Shown: positions 18,485-26,586, counted from the first letter of the stretch. The stretch: 41,021 nucleotides of DNA from Alphaproteobacteria bacterium (GCA_021774775.1 JAJFIT010000168.1:1-41021); one strand, 5' to 3'. The notes: generated from the sequence alone by a model not told the origin. Made by a program: numbers and translations.

Positions 18485-20041
18485 GTGTTTTCCCAAATAA
18501 GCTCCCGGATAGGCTCCCAGGTCAGATTGCCAGTTCTTTTGGCCCCAATGATGGTTCTGCTTTCCGGTGTTTTGGCCAGCCTGACAGACCCAGTTGGTTT
18601 TCTGGCTAGCGTCACCGCAGCAAACAACTGGATTTTGAAATATTTCTCAATCGGTTTTAATTTGGGCAGCTTCGCTTTTGTGCTCACGCTGGTGTGGGTT
18701 TGGTTCTCCCCGCTTGGCAAAGTCAGGATTGGCGGCGCGGATGCAATACCCATTTTGGCAAAATGGAATTGGTTCGCGGTAACCCTGTGTACAACGATCG
18801 CAATTGGCATCCTGTTTTGGGCAACGGCAGAACCGCTGTATCATTTTCATGAACCACCCGGCCTGGGCGACATTGAGCCCGCGTCTGACGTGGCGCGGCG
18901 CTTTGCCATGTCGTCGTTGTTCATGCATTGGTCGATTACGCCTTATGCAATATATACGGTACCCAGTCTGGCCTTCGCCTTGGCCTATTATAACCTGAAC
19001 AAAAGCTATTCACTTTCCGGCCCCATATCGGTGGTTTTTTCTGGTATTGAGAACAACAGAACCAAAGACATTATTGATGCAGTGGCACTATTTTCGCTGG
19101 TTGCGGGTATTTCGGCCAGCCTGGGTGTGGGTATCCTTTCCATATCCAGCGGGCTGGCTCCCTATCTGGGCGTTTCCGCCAAAGGGTTTCTGCTGGCGTT
19201 TGTTGCCTTTTCCATCGTTGCTGCCTTTATGATCTCGTCCATTTCCGGCTTGATGCATGGTATTCGGATATTGTCGGACTGGAACGTGCGTTTCTTTTTC
19301 GTCTTATGTGCATTTCTGATAGTTGTCGGGCCGACCGGCGACATCTTTGCATTCGGCCTTCAGGGGCTCGGCGACTACGCGGTCGAGTTTCTTCCCCGGT
19401 CTGTGGGGGCAGGGGCGACGGCTGACAAAGCATGGTCCAGTTCCTGGACAACCTTCTATTGGGCCAACTGGTTGGCGTGGGCACCGGTCACTGCCATGTT
19501 TTTGGGGCGTATCGCGCGCGGCTATACGGTGCGTCAGTTCATTCTGTTTAATTTAATTTTACCGTCGTCCTTTGCAGTGGTCTGGATGTCCATTTTCGGG
19601 GCCAGCGCTATCGGAATTGACCAGCCAAGCGGTGAATTATATGCCGTGTTGCAATCGCAAGGGCCGGAAGCAGTTATATACCAACTGTTTGCCAATCTGC
19701 CACTGTCTGCCTTCTGGTCGATTGGGTTTGTTCTTTTGTCGTTTATTTGTTTTGTCACCGCCGCGGACAGCAACACCGAGGCGATAGCCAGTATTTGCAG
19801 CAAGTCAGATGATCACCCCACTATCGAGCAGGAAGAACACAGACCTGCAACCTTTCGCCTGAAGGTTTTATGGGCCAGCCTTATCGGCTTTACTTCTTGG
19901 GTAATGGTTACTTTTTCGGGCGTTGACGGTGTGCGTATGTTGTCGAATTTGGGTGGTTTGCCCGCACTGTTTATCGTATTAGCGATGAATGCGGCGCTCA
20001 TTCGCATGGGGACCAAACATATCCAGCGCATCGGAGGATAG
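18485..20041 (+). CDS. BCCT-family transporter (atypical)
   Basis: A 518-aa protein with about twelve membrane segments. BCCT features include FWATAEPLYHFHEPP near residue 115, the tryptophan-rich TTFYWANWLAWAP of the eighth transmembrane helix, and the following GRIARGYTVRQFI. The family carries betaines, choline, carnitine or DMSP, many members with sodium. Here the usual glycine-rich GMGIG stretch reads TIAIG, so sodium coupling and substrate may be unusual. GTG 18485 is the first plausible start in the open frame; ATG 18548 lies inside the first membrane segment, and no strong ribosome site is visible. Nearby methionine gamma-lyase makes a sulfur-compound substrate conceivable, but that is speculation. 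Confidence 0.88.
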   Translation: MFSQISSRIGSQVRLPVLLAPMMVLLSGVLASLTDPVGFLASVTAANNWILKYFSIGFNLGSFAFVLTLVWVWFSPLGKVRIGGADAIPILAKWNWFAVTLCTTIAIGILFWATAEPLYHFHEPPGLGDIEPASDVARRFAMSSLFMHWSITPYAIYTVPSLAFALAYYNLNKSYSLSGPISVVFSGIENNRTKDIIDAVALFSLVAGISASLGVGILSISSGLAPYLGVSAKGFLLAFVAFSIVAAFMISSISGLMHGIRILSDWNVRFFFVLCAFLIVVGPTGDIFAFGLQGLGDYAVEFLPRSVGAGATADKAWSSSWTTFYWANWLAWAPVTAMFLGRIARGYTVRQFILFNLILPSSFAVVWMSIFGASAIGIDQPSGELYAVLQSQGPEAVIYQLFANLPLSAFWSIGFVLLSFICFVTAADSNTEAIASICSKSDDHPTIEQEEHRPATFRLKVLWASLIGFTSWVMVTFSGVDGVRMLSNLGGLPALFIVLAMNAALIRMGTKHIQRIGG

Positions 20042-20258
20042 CGAACGGGTGATCAGCGCCCCGGTGGACAGAATGAAGGCTCTGGTTAACGACCCTACGC
20101 GAAACGCTTGGGGTAAATGGCACCAATTCATCAGTGTCCTTGCCGCAACTTCCAACTCGGGGCAGGGCTTGTGGTTCCAGTTTTGAGTTTGGTGTGGATT
20201 TGATCCTATCTTGATAAAGCGACGTGTCTGCAAACAGAGCGGGAGCCTGGCAGGCAGT

Positions 20259-20303
20259 CAACCAGGTTGAGTGCGGTTTGATCTGTGTCCCTGGTTGGTT
20301 TTT
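20259..20303 (+). terminator. Possible terminator after the BCCT gene
   Basis: CAACCAGG (20259-20266) pairs with CCTGGTTG (20290-20297), with two further G-U pairs possible, across a 23-base loop, followed by GTTTTTG. It lies more than 200 bases past the stop and the loop is long, so confidence is low. Confidence 0.3.
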
Positions 20304-20370
20304 GCCTGTTAATGCAAACATCACCACTTATCTATTTGAAAATAAATAATAAAAATTTAAACTCCGCTCT

Positions 20371-20402
20371 AGTATGCGCTTTCTAACTTTCCTCTGTAGA
20401 GT
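20371..20402 (+). promoter_or_regulatory. Phasin promoter-like box, copy 1
   Basis: TAGTATGCGCTTTCTAA at 20371-20387 is identical to 20756-20772 upstream of the second phasin, and the similarity continues into CTTTCCTCTGTAG. It is about 110 bases before the start codon. Being conserved at both copies while the flanks differ suggests a functional promoter or operator. Confidence 0.6.
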
Positions 20403-20495
20403 TCAAATCATGGTTACACAGCCACCGGCAAACAGGCCTCAGGTTGAGGCAGCCGATTGGTCAAATTTAAAACGCTACATTGAAAGGAAATTATT

Positions 20496-20720
20496 ATGTC
20501 TATCTTGGAAAACATTCAAAATTCAACTGCCGTTCGCAACTACCGTCAGGGTTACCTGGTATGGCTCGGCGCTCACAAAGCAGCTTTCGAACTTGCTCAG
20601 GGTGGTTTCGAGAAATTGGTAAACAGCCGTGAAGACCTGGTTGAAGACCTGGTTCAAAAAGGCGCTGCGATGGAAGAAACTGTTCAGAGCAACGTTAACA
20701 GCTTTTTCGGCCGTTCATAA
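20496..20720 (+). CDS. Short phasin-like protein
   Basis: A 74-aa protein homologous to the first 74 residues of the next gene: both contain RQGY/W-L-WLGAHK-AF, KLVN-RE-LVE-LVQKG and IQNS. It corresponds to the N-terminal, granule-associating part of PhaI/PhaF phasins and lacks the coiled-coil middle and Lys-rich tail, ending SFFGRS. Phasins coat PHA granules and control their size and number. GAAAGGAAA is a strong ribosome site and the start is certain. It has its own promoter-like box, so it may be made independently at high level. It could bind granules alone or pair with its longer neighbour. Confidence 0.75.
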   Translation: MSILENIQNSTAVRNYRQGYLVWLGAHKAAFELAQGGFEKLVNSREDLVEDLVQKGAAMEETVQSNVNSFFGRS

Positions 20721-20755
20721 AGACCTGGCCCGGTTGGGAGAGAAATTTCAGCGAT

Positions 20756-20787
20756 TAGTATGCGCTTTCTAATTTTTCTCCCTACAT
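20756..20787 (+). promoter_or_regulatory. Phasin promoter-like box, copy 2
   Basis: The second copy of the 17-base identical box (20756-20772), followed by TTTTTCTCCCTAC, lies about 130 bases before the long phasin start. It sits in the gap after the short phasin, so the duplication included the promoter. Confidence 0.6.
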
Positions 20788-20889
20788 TCCAATTCAAGGT
20801 TAACGAGCAAACGATAATCCCCCCGAGAAATCGGTGTCGCTAGCTCAAAAAATTACACCGCAAACGCGGCAAATATGAAGGTATTTAAC

Positions 20890-21495
20890 ATGGCTATCAT
20901 GACTGAAATTCAGAATTCACAAGTTGTTCGCGCTTACCGTCAGGGCTGGCTCGCATGGCTCGGTGCTCACAAAACTGCTTTTGATTACGCTCAGGATGGT
21001 GTTAGCAAGCTGGTAAATGGCCGCGAAGAATTGGTTGAAGAACTTGTTCAAAAAGGCGAAGAAGTTGAAGGCATGGCGCAGGGTAACATCGACAAGGTTC
21101 GCGGTTACGTAGAGCCTCGCATCAACGAAGCAACGGCTCGTTTCAACGAAGTTAGCGAAAAAGTTTCCGACGTTCGCAACAAAGTAATCAGCCGCGTATC
21201 TGCTGAATCAACTGACCGCGTTGAAGAGCTGTCTGCTGAAGTTGCCAAGCTTGCTAAATCAGTGACTGCACTGAGCCGCAAAGTTAACACTGTTGCAAAG
21301 CCAGCTGCAAAAAAGGCTGCTGTTAAGCGCCCGGTCGTAAAAACAACAGGCGCAAAAACAACAGTTGCAAAAAAAGTAGTCGCAAAGAAGCCAGTAGCTA
21401 AGAAAGCTGCACCTAAGGTTGCTGCGAAAACTGCCGCTAAAGCTGCTCCAGTTGTTGAAGCTCCTAAAGCTTCAGACACAAAAGCAGCAGCATAA
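20890..21495 (+). CDS. PhaF-like phasin with histone-like tail
   Basis: A 201-aa protein in three parts: a phasin domain (residues 1-75), a coiled-coil-like helix (about 75-135, with VSEKVSDVRNKV and VEELSAEVAKLAKSVTALS), and a tail (137-201) made of Ala-Lys-Pro-Val repeats such as KPAAKKAAVK and KKVVAKKPVAKKAA. In Pseudomonas putida, PhaF uses such a tail to bind DNA and tether PHA granules to the nucleoid; the same role is inferred here. ATG 20890 has AAGG eight bases upstream; the in-frame ATG 20875 would overlap that site. Three hairpins follow, the last an intrinsic terminator. Confidence 0.85.
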   Translation: MAIMTEIQNSQVVRAYRQGWLAWLGAHKTAFDYAQDGVSKLVNGREELVEELVQKGEEVEGMAQGNIDKVRGYVEPRINEATARFNEVSEKVSDVRNKVISRVSAESTDRVEELSAEVAKLAKSVTALSRKVNTVAKPAAKKAAVKRPVVKTTGAKTTVAKKVVAKKPVAKKAAPKVAAKTAAKAAPVVEAPKASDTKAAA

Positions 21496-21500
21496 AGAAT

Positions 21501-21522
21501 TATTAGTCCTTCGGGTCTAATA
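21501..21522 (+). other. cUUCGg hairpin after the phasin gene
   Basis: A 9-bp stem with one T-T mismatch (21501-21509 with 21514-21522) closes on a C-UUCG-G tetraloop six bases past the stop. There is no U-run directly after it. It may protect the 3' end of a highly expressed mRNA. Confidence 0.5.
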
Positions 21523-21523
21523 C

Positions 21524-21574
21524 GGCTGACAGGCTTGGTCCCTCCCTTTCCCCCTTGAGTCTGGCCTGTCAGCC
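21524..21574 (+). other. Long-loop 11-bp hairpin after the phasin gene
   Basis: GGCTGACAGGC (21524-21534) and its exact complement (21564-21574) enclose 29 pyrimidine-rich bases. There is no U-run. It lies between the UUCG hairpin and the intrinsic terminator. Confidence 0.5.
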
Positions 21575-21611
21575 ATTTCCCTCCAAAAAGCAATAATGGC
21601 TTTTTCACTAC

Positions 21612-21637
21612 AAGCGGCTTCGGCCGCTTTGTTTTTT
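21612..21637 (+). terminator. Intrinsic terminator of the phasin unit
   Basis: A 7-bp stem (21612-21618 with 21623-21629) with a UUCG loop, followed by a T-rich run at 21630-21637. It separates the phasins from phaC. Confidence 0.9.
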
Positions 21638-21757
21638 GACACTGTTTTTTCTGGCACTTCGACCCGAACTTCTTCACAATGATCGACGTGTTGACCGCCC
21701 TGAGCTTTGTGAAGTCTCAAAAAGGCCGGTGACAGCAAGTTTTTAAGGGGAACTGGT

Positions 21758-23440
21758 ATGGCGCGCTCAAAGAAGTCCATCGGCGAAACGGCCGCTGAAA
21801 CAACCACCGCATTTAGCCCTATTGTCGGGGTACATCGCTCTGAATTGGTGAAGTCGCTTGGCGTTGTCTTGAAGCAAGCCGCACTCAACCCGGCCACTTT
21901 CGGGCAACATTTTCTCAGTTACGGCAAAGACATGGTCGATATCGTTAAAGGCGATTCCGAATATGCTCCCCACGCGAAAGACCGCCGCTTTCAAGACAAA
22001 GCCTGGACCTATAATCCTTTGTACCGTCGGGGCATGCAGTCGTGGATGGCAATGAAGGAAAACCTTAATAACTGGCTCGAAGACACCGAAATTGATGATG
22101 GTGATCGCGCGCGAGCGCATTTTATCCTTGAGACCGTTACTGATACCCTTGCGCCAACAAATACACTTGTTGGCAATCCTGCAGCGATGAAGCGCTTGTA
22201 TGAAACGGGCGGCAAATCGATCGTTGCTGGATTAAAAAATGCCTATGACGACATGGTTAACGGCATCGGTATCCCATCTCAAGTGGACGCGCGGCCTTTT
22301 AAAGTTGGCGAAAATCTGGCGACAACGCCGGGCTCAGTGGTTTTCAGGAACGAAGTTCTTGAAGTTATTCAGTACAAACCGTCAACCGACACGGTGTATG
22401 AAATACCGCTTATGGTGATCCCGCCGCAGATCAATAAATTTTATGCCTCTGACCTTACCCCAGACAAAAGCCTGTTCCGTTTTCTTGTGTCTCAAGGCAT
22501 TCAGCTATTCGCTATCAGCTGGCGCAACCCGGGTGTTGAACAAGCTCATTGGCACCTGGAGACATATATTGACGCGGCGATTGAGGCGATGGACGCGGTG
22601 ATGAAGGTCACGCGCTCCAAAAAAATCAATGTGTCTGGTGCATGCTCCGGCGGCATCACAACAGCAACTATTTTGAGCCACCTTGCGGCAATGGGCGATG
22701 ACCGTGTCAACAGCTCAACCTTTCAGGTTTGTGTGCTGGACCCGCGGCAGGAAGACAGTGAAGTTGGCGCGCTGGTGTCGGAACAGACATTGGAGATGGC
22801 GCGGACCAGATCAGCTCAAAAGGGAATTCTTTCGGGCGATGATCTTTCGAGAACTTTCGCATGGATGCGGCCAAATGATCTGATCTGGAATTACGTAGTA
22901 AATAATTACTTGCTGGGTGATGCGCCGCCAGCGTTTGACATTTTATTCTGGAACAATGACACAACAAACCTGCCCGCAGGGCTGCATTCGGATTTCCTGG
23001 ACAGCTATCTAACCGCGCCTTTTGCTAATCCTGGAACAGTTGACTTTAAAGGTAAAAAACTGGATTTGAGTAAAGTAGACCATGACAGCTACATTGTTGC
23101 CGGTGTGACCGATCACATTACGCCCTGGCGCGCCTGCTACAGGACCACAAAGCTGCTAGGCGGAAATAATGAGTTTGTCGTTTCAAACAGCGGCCATATT
23201 CAATCGCTGCTAAACCCACCCGGCAACCCCAAGGCTAAATATTTTTACAATCCGGCTAGTATGGATGGTAGCGCCGACGACTGGATGGCGGCAGCGGAAC
23301 TACGTGACGGTTCCTGGTGGACACCGTGGGCAGGATGGCTGAAGTCGCGTTCGGGTAAGGAAAAAGCCGCTCCGAGCCGGATGGGCAACACAAAATACAA
23401 GCCGCTGGCTGACGCGCCCGGCGAATATGTATTTGGATAA
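21758..23440 (+). CDS. phaC: Class II (medium-chain-length) PHA synthase
   Basis: A 560-aa enzyme that polymerises (R)-3-hydroxyacyl-CoA into polyhydroxyalkanoate on granules. The catalytic residues fall at the same positions as in Pseudomonas PhaC1: C296 in GACSGG, D452 in DHITPW and H480 in NSGHIQSLLNPP. The ACSGG box and the length mark class II rather than class I (G-x-C-x-G of another form, often longer) or the two-subunit classes III/IV. AAGGGG at 21745-21750 precedes the start. It heads a phaC-phaZ-phasin-phaD series, and only one synthase gene is present where Pseudomonas has two. Preference for C6-C14 monomers is inferred from the class. Confidence 0.96.
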   Translation: MARSKKSIGETAAETTTAFSPIVGVHRSELVKSLGVVLKQAALNPATFGQHFLSYGKDMVDIVKGDSEYAPHAKDRRFQDKAWTYNPLYRRGMQSWMAMKENLNNWLEDTEIDDGDRARAHFILETVTDTLAPTNTLVGNPAAMKRLYETGGKSIVAGLKNAYDDMVNGIGIPSQVDARPFKVGENLATTPGSVVFRNEVLEVIQYKPSTDTVYEIPLMVIPPQINKFYASDLTPDKSLFRFLVSQGIQLFAISWRNPGVEQAHWHLETYIDAAIEAMDAVMKVTRSKKINVSGACSGGITTATILSHLAAMGDDRVNSSTFQVCVLDPRQEDSEVGALVSEQTLEMARTRSAQKGILSGDDLSRTFAWMRPNDLIWNYVVNNYLLGDAPPAFDILFWNNDTTNLPAGLHSDFLDSYLTAPFANPGTVDFKGKKLDLSKVDHDSYIVAGVTDHITPWRACYRTTKLLGGNNEFVVSNSGHIQSLLNPPGNPKAKYFYNPASMDGSADDWMAAAELRDGSWWTPWAGWLKSRSGKEKAAPSRMGNTKYKPLADAPGEYVFG

Positions 23441-23556
23441 GTGTCAATCAGCCTTATCTGAATACAATGGGACGATATCCTCGTATGAGTGTGGGACTCA
23501 GGGGAGGACTCTGCAGGCGGATGTAACGCGCCAGTTGATTACGGGAGAGAGTGAAA

Positions 23557-24399
23557 ATGGCGACTATTCAGCCAGATATCCAATTGCTCGACGTTGGTGG
23601 GCAAAAGCTGCGTACCGCGGTATGGCGCGGTAAGGGCACGGCGCGCCCGCTGTTGTTTTTCAACGGTATCGGCGCAAACCTGGAAATGGTTGCACCGCTG
23701 GGCGAGATGATGAGCGCGCGCTCAGACGTGATAGTCTTTGATATGCCAGGAACCGGTGGTTCACCTGCGGCAACAATACCCTATCGTCCGGGCAAAATTG
23801 GCAAATGGACGATGAACATACTGGACCAATTGGGATACGCCGACATTGATGTGATGGGTGTTTCATGGGGCGGCGCGGTAGCGCAGCAATTTGCACGTGA
23901 TTATCCTGATCGTGTTCGCTCGCTGGTGCTGCTGGCGACAAGTGCGGGTATGGTTATGGTGCCTGGCAATTTTAGCGCGCTTAGGCGTATGGCCAACCCC
24001 AAACGTTATACTGATCCAAGTTATATGTTGAAGAATTTCGAGACCCTATACGGCGACGCGGCTGACCAACATGCGGTTAAGCACAAGAACCGGATCAAAG
24101 CGCCTTCAAAGCAGGGTTATGCCTATCAGTTGTTGGCAATGCTTGGCTGGACCAGCATATATTTCCTGCCGTTCTTGAAACAGCCCACGCTGATCATGTC
24201 CGGTGACCGCGATCATATCGTTCCGCTGGCCAATGCAAGAATATTAAAGGCGGCGATTCCCCGATCAGATTTAAAAATTGTCAAAGGCGGCGGCCATCTG
24301 TTTGCTGTTTCCAGGGCGCACCAAGTTGTTCCCATTATTTCGCGGTTCCTTGACGACCACGCCGACGATTATTTGGTGGGCGCGGCCTACTCCACGTGA
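23557..24399 (+). CDS. phaZ: Intracellular medium-chain-length PHA depolymerase
   Basis: A 280-aa alpha/beta hydrolase very like Pseudomonas PhaZ, which releases hydroxyacids from stored polymer. Motifs: LLFFNGIGANLEMV, the nucleophile S103 in GVSWGGAVAQQFARDYPDR, D219 in SGDRDHIVP and H247 in GGGHLFAV. The segments GMVMVPG and LGWTSIYFLPFLKQPTL also match that family. ATG 23557 is taken as the start with GGAGAG upstream; GTG 23551 is in frame and also possible. It lies 116 bases after phaC, as in Pseudomonas, so synthesis and mobilisation are encoded together. Confidence 0.94.
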   Translation: MATIQPDIQLLDVGGQKLRTAVWRGKGTARPLLFFNGIGANLEMVAPLGEMMSARSDVIVFDMPGTGGSPAATIPYRPGKIGKWTMNILDQLGYADIDVMGVSWGGAVAQQFARDYPDRVRSLVLLATSAGMVMVPGNFSALRRMANPKRYTDPSYMLKNFETLYGDAADQHAVKHKNRIKAPSKQGYAYQLLAMLGWTSIYFLPFLKQPTLIMSGDRDHIVPLANARILKAAIPRSDLKIVKGGGHLFAVSRAHQVVPIISRFLDDHADDYLVGAAYST

Positions 24400-24436
24400 G
24401 CCCCCGGCACAAGAACACGACTAAAAGGAGCATGAT

Positions 24437-24865
24437 ATGAGTGATAAATCGAAAAAAGACATGGATATTGCCCGGAAGATCTGGCTGGCGGGCATCGGTG
24501 CTTATGGCCGTGCTGTCGACGATGCAACAGAGGCATACGCCAAAGTAGGTAAGGAAACGACGAAGATATTCGAAGATTTGGTTGGCAAGGGCGCTGAACT
24601 TGAGGGAGCCGTGGCAACGGTTGCTAAAAGTGTAGTTCCTGAAATGACACAAAAGCACCGGGCCCAGGTGGAAGACCGCATGGAGCGCATGAAAGCAGCA
24701 CTTGGTATGGGTGAAGTTGCTGCAGACCAGCAGGAACATATTGAAAGTATCGAAGCTCGGTTGGACGTAATTGAGGAAAAAATCGACGCCGTTTTGGCGG
24801 CAGTTGTAAAACCAAAAGCCGCGCCGCGACGAGCCCGCGCCAAAAAACCCGCTGCAAAAAAATAA
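24437..24865 (+). CDS. PhaI/PhaF-family phasin with short basic tail
   Basis: A 142-aa protein with the phasin start IARKIWLAGIGAYGRAVDDA, typical of Pseudomonas PhaI/PhaF, then EDLVGKGAELEGAV. A helical segment (IESIEARLDVIEEKIDAVLAAV) should form a coiled coil, and the last 20 or so residues are basic (KPKAAPRRARAKKPAAKK). It should coat granules and may bind DNA weakly. AAAAGGAG gives a strong ribosome site. It lies 37 bases after phaZ, in the same operon. It is diverged from the tandem phasins at 20496-21495 and is not part of that duplication. Confidence 0.88.
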   Translation: MSDKSKKDMDIARKIWLAGIGAYGRAVDDATEAYAKVGKETTKIFEDLVGKGAELEGAVATVAKSVVPEMTQKHRAQVEDRMERMKAALGMGEVAADQQEHIESIEARLDVIEEKIDAVLAAVVKPKAAPRRARAKKPAAKK

Positions 24866-24871
24866 AACGAA

Positions 24872-24891
24872 GGGCGGTAAACCCGCCGCCC
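24872..24891 (+). other. GC-rich hairpin between phasin and phaD
   Basis: GGGCGG (24872-24877) can pair with CCGCCC (24886-24891), or GGCGG with CCGCC at 24883-24887. With no U-run it may act as a partial attenuator, lowering phaD relative to the phasin. Confidence 0.35.
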
Positions 24892-24930
24892 GCCGCACCG
24901 CATTCATTGTAATAACGGTGGGATTGCGAC

Positions 24931-25572
24931 ATGAAAACCAAAGACAGGATTCTCCAGTATAGTCTGCAGCTCTTCAACGAGGAGGGCGAGCAAAATGTGA
25001 CACCTGTTGATATCGCCAATGTTCTGGAGATAAGCCCGGGCAATCTCTACTATCATTTTAAGGGCAAGGACCCGATCATCCACCAGCTGTTTGTGGATTT
25101 TGAAGAAGAATTCAAAATGGTGTTGAGCGCACCGATTACCAAACCACTGGAGCTGTCTGATAACTGGGTTTATTTTTACATTCTGTTCGAGGAAATTGCC
25201 GATTTTCGGTTTTTTTACCGTAACCTGCAGTCAATTCTGGAACGGTATCCTGATCTTGAGGGGCGCTTCAGGCGGCTGGTGAAACTCAAAATCAAGGCAA
25301 TGGCATCTATAATCAAAACTCTCAACGACACCGGGTTTATCGACATTTCAAACATTGAAGCAGGGCAAATGGCGGAACGTTTCGCGCTGCAACTGACTTA
25401 TTGGCCAACGTACCAAACCCTGCTGGATGCTGGTGTTTCAACGCCGGTTTCCATTCACCGCGGTGTTTTTGGCCTTATCAGCCAGCTGACACCTTATGTA
25501 GTTGAGGGTGCAGATGAATTTTTGGCGCTACTGACCCAATTCCGCGATAAAATGTTGAAAAACAGCGGCTGA
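24931..25572 (+). CDS. phaD: PhaD, TetR-family activator of the pha operon
   Basis: A 213-aa TetR protein. The N-terminal helix-turn-helix reads DIANVLEISPGNLYYHFKGKD, and the ligand-binding part contains WVYFYILFEEIADFRFFYRNL, as in Pseudomonas PhaD. In Pseudomonas putida PhaD activates pha transcription and senses an acyl-CoA-type ligand; the same is inferred from family and position at the end of the phaC-phaZ-phasin series. The start ATG has GGTGGG upstream. A phaC1/phaI-style operator is not obvious to me. Confidence 0.88.
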   Translation: MKTKDRILQYSLQLFNEEGEQNVTPVDIANVLEISPGNLYYHFKGKDPIIHQLFVDFEEEFKMVLSAPITKPLELSDNWVYFYILFEEIADFRFFYRNLQSILERYPDLEGRFRRLVKLKIKAMASIIKTLNDTGFIDISNIEAGQMAERFALQLTYWPTYQTLLDAGVSTPVSIHRGVFGLISQLTPYVVEGADEFLALLTQFRDKMLKNSG

Positions 25573-25640
25573 ACGCTATTGATTTCGGCTACTTTTGGGC
25601 GGTTTGAACCCAATATTTAGTTGTTTCAGTAATAATATTA

Positions 25641-25658
25641 CCTAAATGTGCCTAAATG
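25641..25658. promoter_or_regulatory. Two direct repeats of CCTAAATG, one helical turn apart
   Basis: CCTAAATG occurs at 25641-25648 and 25651-25658, a spacing of 10 bases, about 130 bases before the lipase-like gene. The tandem, in-phase arrangement is typical of a regulator site. Confidence 0.35.
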
Positions 25659-25785
25659 ATGGGCAATAGTGTCTTTTTTAGTCATTTTTGAGAATGTTTG
25701 TTTGACGCCCACCAGAGGGGCTGCCATTCTGTTGCAGAAATGTGACCGGGGAGGGTCCGTTGACTGAAATGGCTAGGAGAAATAT

Positions 25786-26586
25786 GTGTTGAATTTGTCT
25801 GGAAGGGTAAAAGCGCCTTCACCAATCTTAATGATGATGGAAGGTAGAGCCCTTTTTGAATTAGGTGCTTTCGCAGCATCGTCAGCATTGTTTAAGCGAA
25901 TGCCACGGGGTGATGGTCATCCCGTTCTTGTGCTTCCCGGACTTGGTGCCTCTGATGGGTCAACTAAACCACTTCGGTCGTTTCTGGATGATCGTGGTTA
26001 TGCGCCGTACGGCTGGAACCAGGGCCGAAATTTGGGCCTGCGCGATGATACTCTGCAGGGCATGCTCGACCGAATTGACGAAATTTGGGGTATGCACCAA
26101 CAGAAAATCAGCCTGGTCGGCTGGAGCCTTGGCGGCATATATGCTCGCGAGCTGGCTAAAATGAGACCAGAGCAAGTCCGCTCGGTTATTACGCTCGGCA
26201 GTCCGCATTCGGGAAGTCCCAAGAACTCTAACGCCTGGCGCTTTTATGAGTTTGTTGCAGGTCACTCGGTAGAAAAGCCACCGATTGAAACCAGAATGCA
26301 CAAAGCGCCGCCGGTGCCGACCACATCAATCTACACAAAAACGGACGGTGTTGTTGCCTGGCAAAATTGTCACCAGGAGAAACCTGTTTGCAAGGTGAAA
26401 GCCAAGCAGACCGAAAATATCCGGGTTGCGGGCAGTCATTGTGGATTGGGCTTTAATCCAAGTGTTCTATATGTGGTTGCGGACCGCTTGGCGCAACGTG
26501 AAGGGAACTGGCGGCCATTTAGCAATGTTGGCTCAAGAAAAGCATTTTTCCGCACACCGGGCCTTGATGCGGTTGTGCCTTCCTAA
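25786..26586 (+). CDS. Alpha/beta hydrolase (lipase/esterase-like)
   Basis: A 266-aa hydrolase without a signal peptide. After HPVLVLPGLGASDGST come the nucleophile box GWSLGG, then TLGSPHSGSP, a likely acid in KTDGVV and the histidine in GSHCGLGFNP. Similar proteins are found beside wax ester synthase/DGAT genes in several bacteria, which matches the next gene, so action on neutral lipids or acyl esters is inferred. GTG 25786 has AGGAGA five bases upstream; ATG 25784 is out of frame and stops at once. An intrinsic terminator follows, so this and the acyltransferase are separate units. Confidence 0.82.
   Translation: MLNLSGRVKAPSPILMMMEGRALFELGAFAASSALFKRMPRGDGHPVLVLPGLGASDGSTKPLRSFLDDRGYAPYGWNQGRNLGLRDDTLQGMLDRIDEIWGMHQQKISLVGWSLGGIYARELAKMRPEQVRSVITLGSPHSGSPKNSNAWRFYEFVAGHSVEKPPIETRMHKAPPVPTTSIYTKTDGVVAWQNCHQEKPVCKVKAKQTENIRVAGSHCGLGFNPSVLYVVADRLAQREGNWRPFSNVGSRKAFFRTPGLDAVVPS

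Larger units (their letters stand above)
20042..20495. other. 454-base gene-free region
   Basis: No convincing gene is present on either strand. It holds a possible BCCT terminator near 20259-20303, an AT-rich stretch at 20335-20362, and the phasin promoter-like box starting at 20371. Confidence 0.6.

Noticed and set aside
18310-18810. A 166-codon minus-strand frame across the BCCT start.
   Set aside because: More than half overlaps the BCCT gene in antisense, its product is low-complexity and unrecognisable, and there is no ribosome site.
21105-21677. A 190-codon minus-strand frame opposite the phasin.
   Set aside because: The Ala/Thr/Phe-rich product is the antisense shadow of the Ala/Lys repeats in the phasin tail, and it runs through the terminator.
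21758-23440. Class I PHA synthase of short-chain type.
   Set aside because: The box is GACSGG, the length is 560 aa and the catalytic positions equal those of Pseudomonas PhaC1, all pointing to class II.
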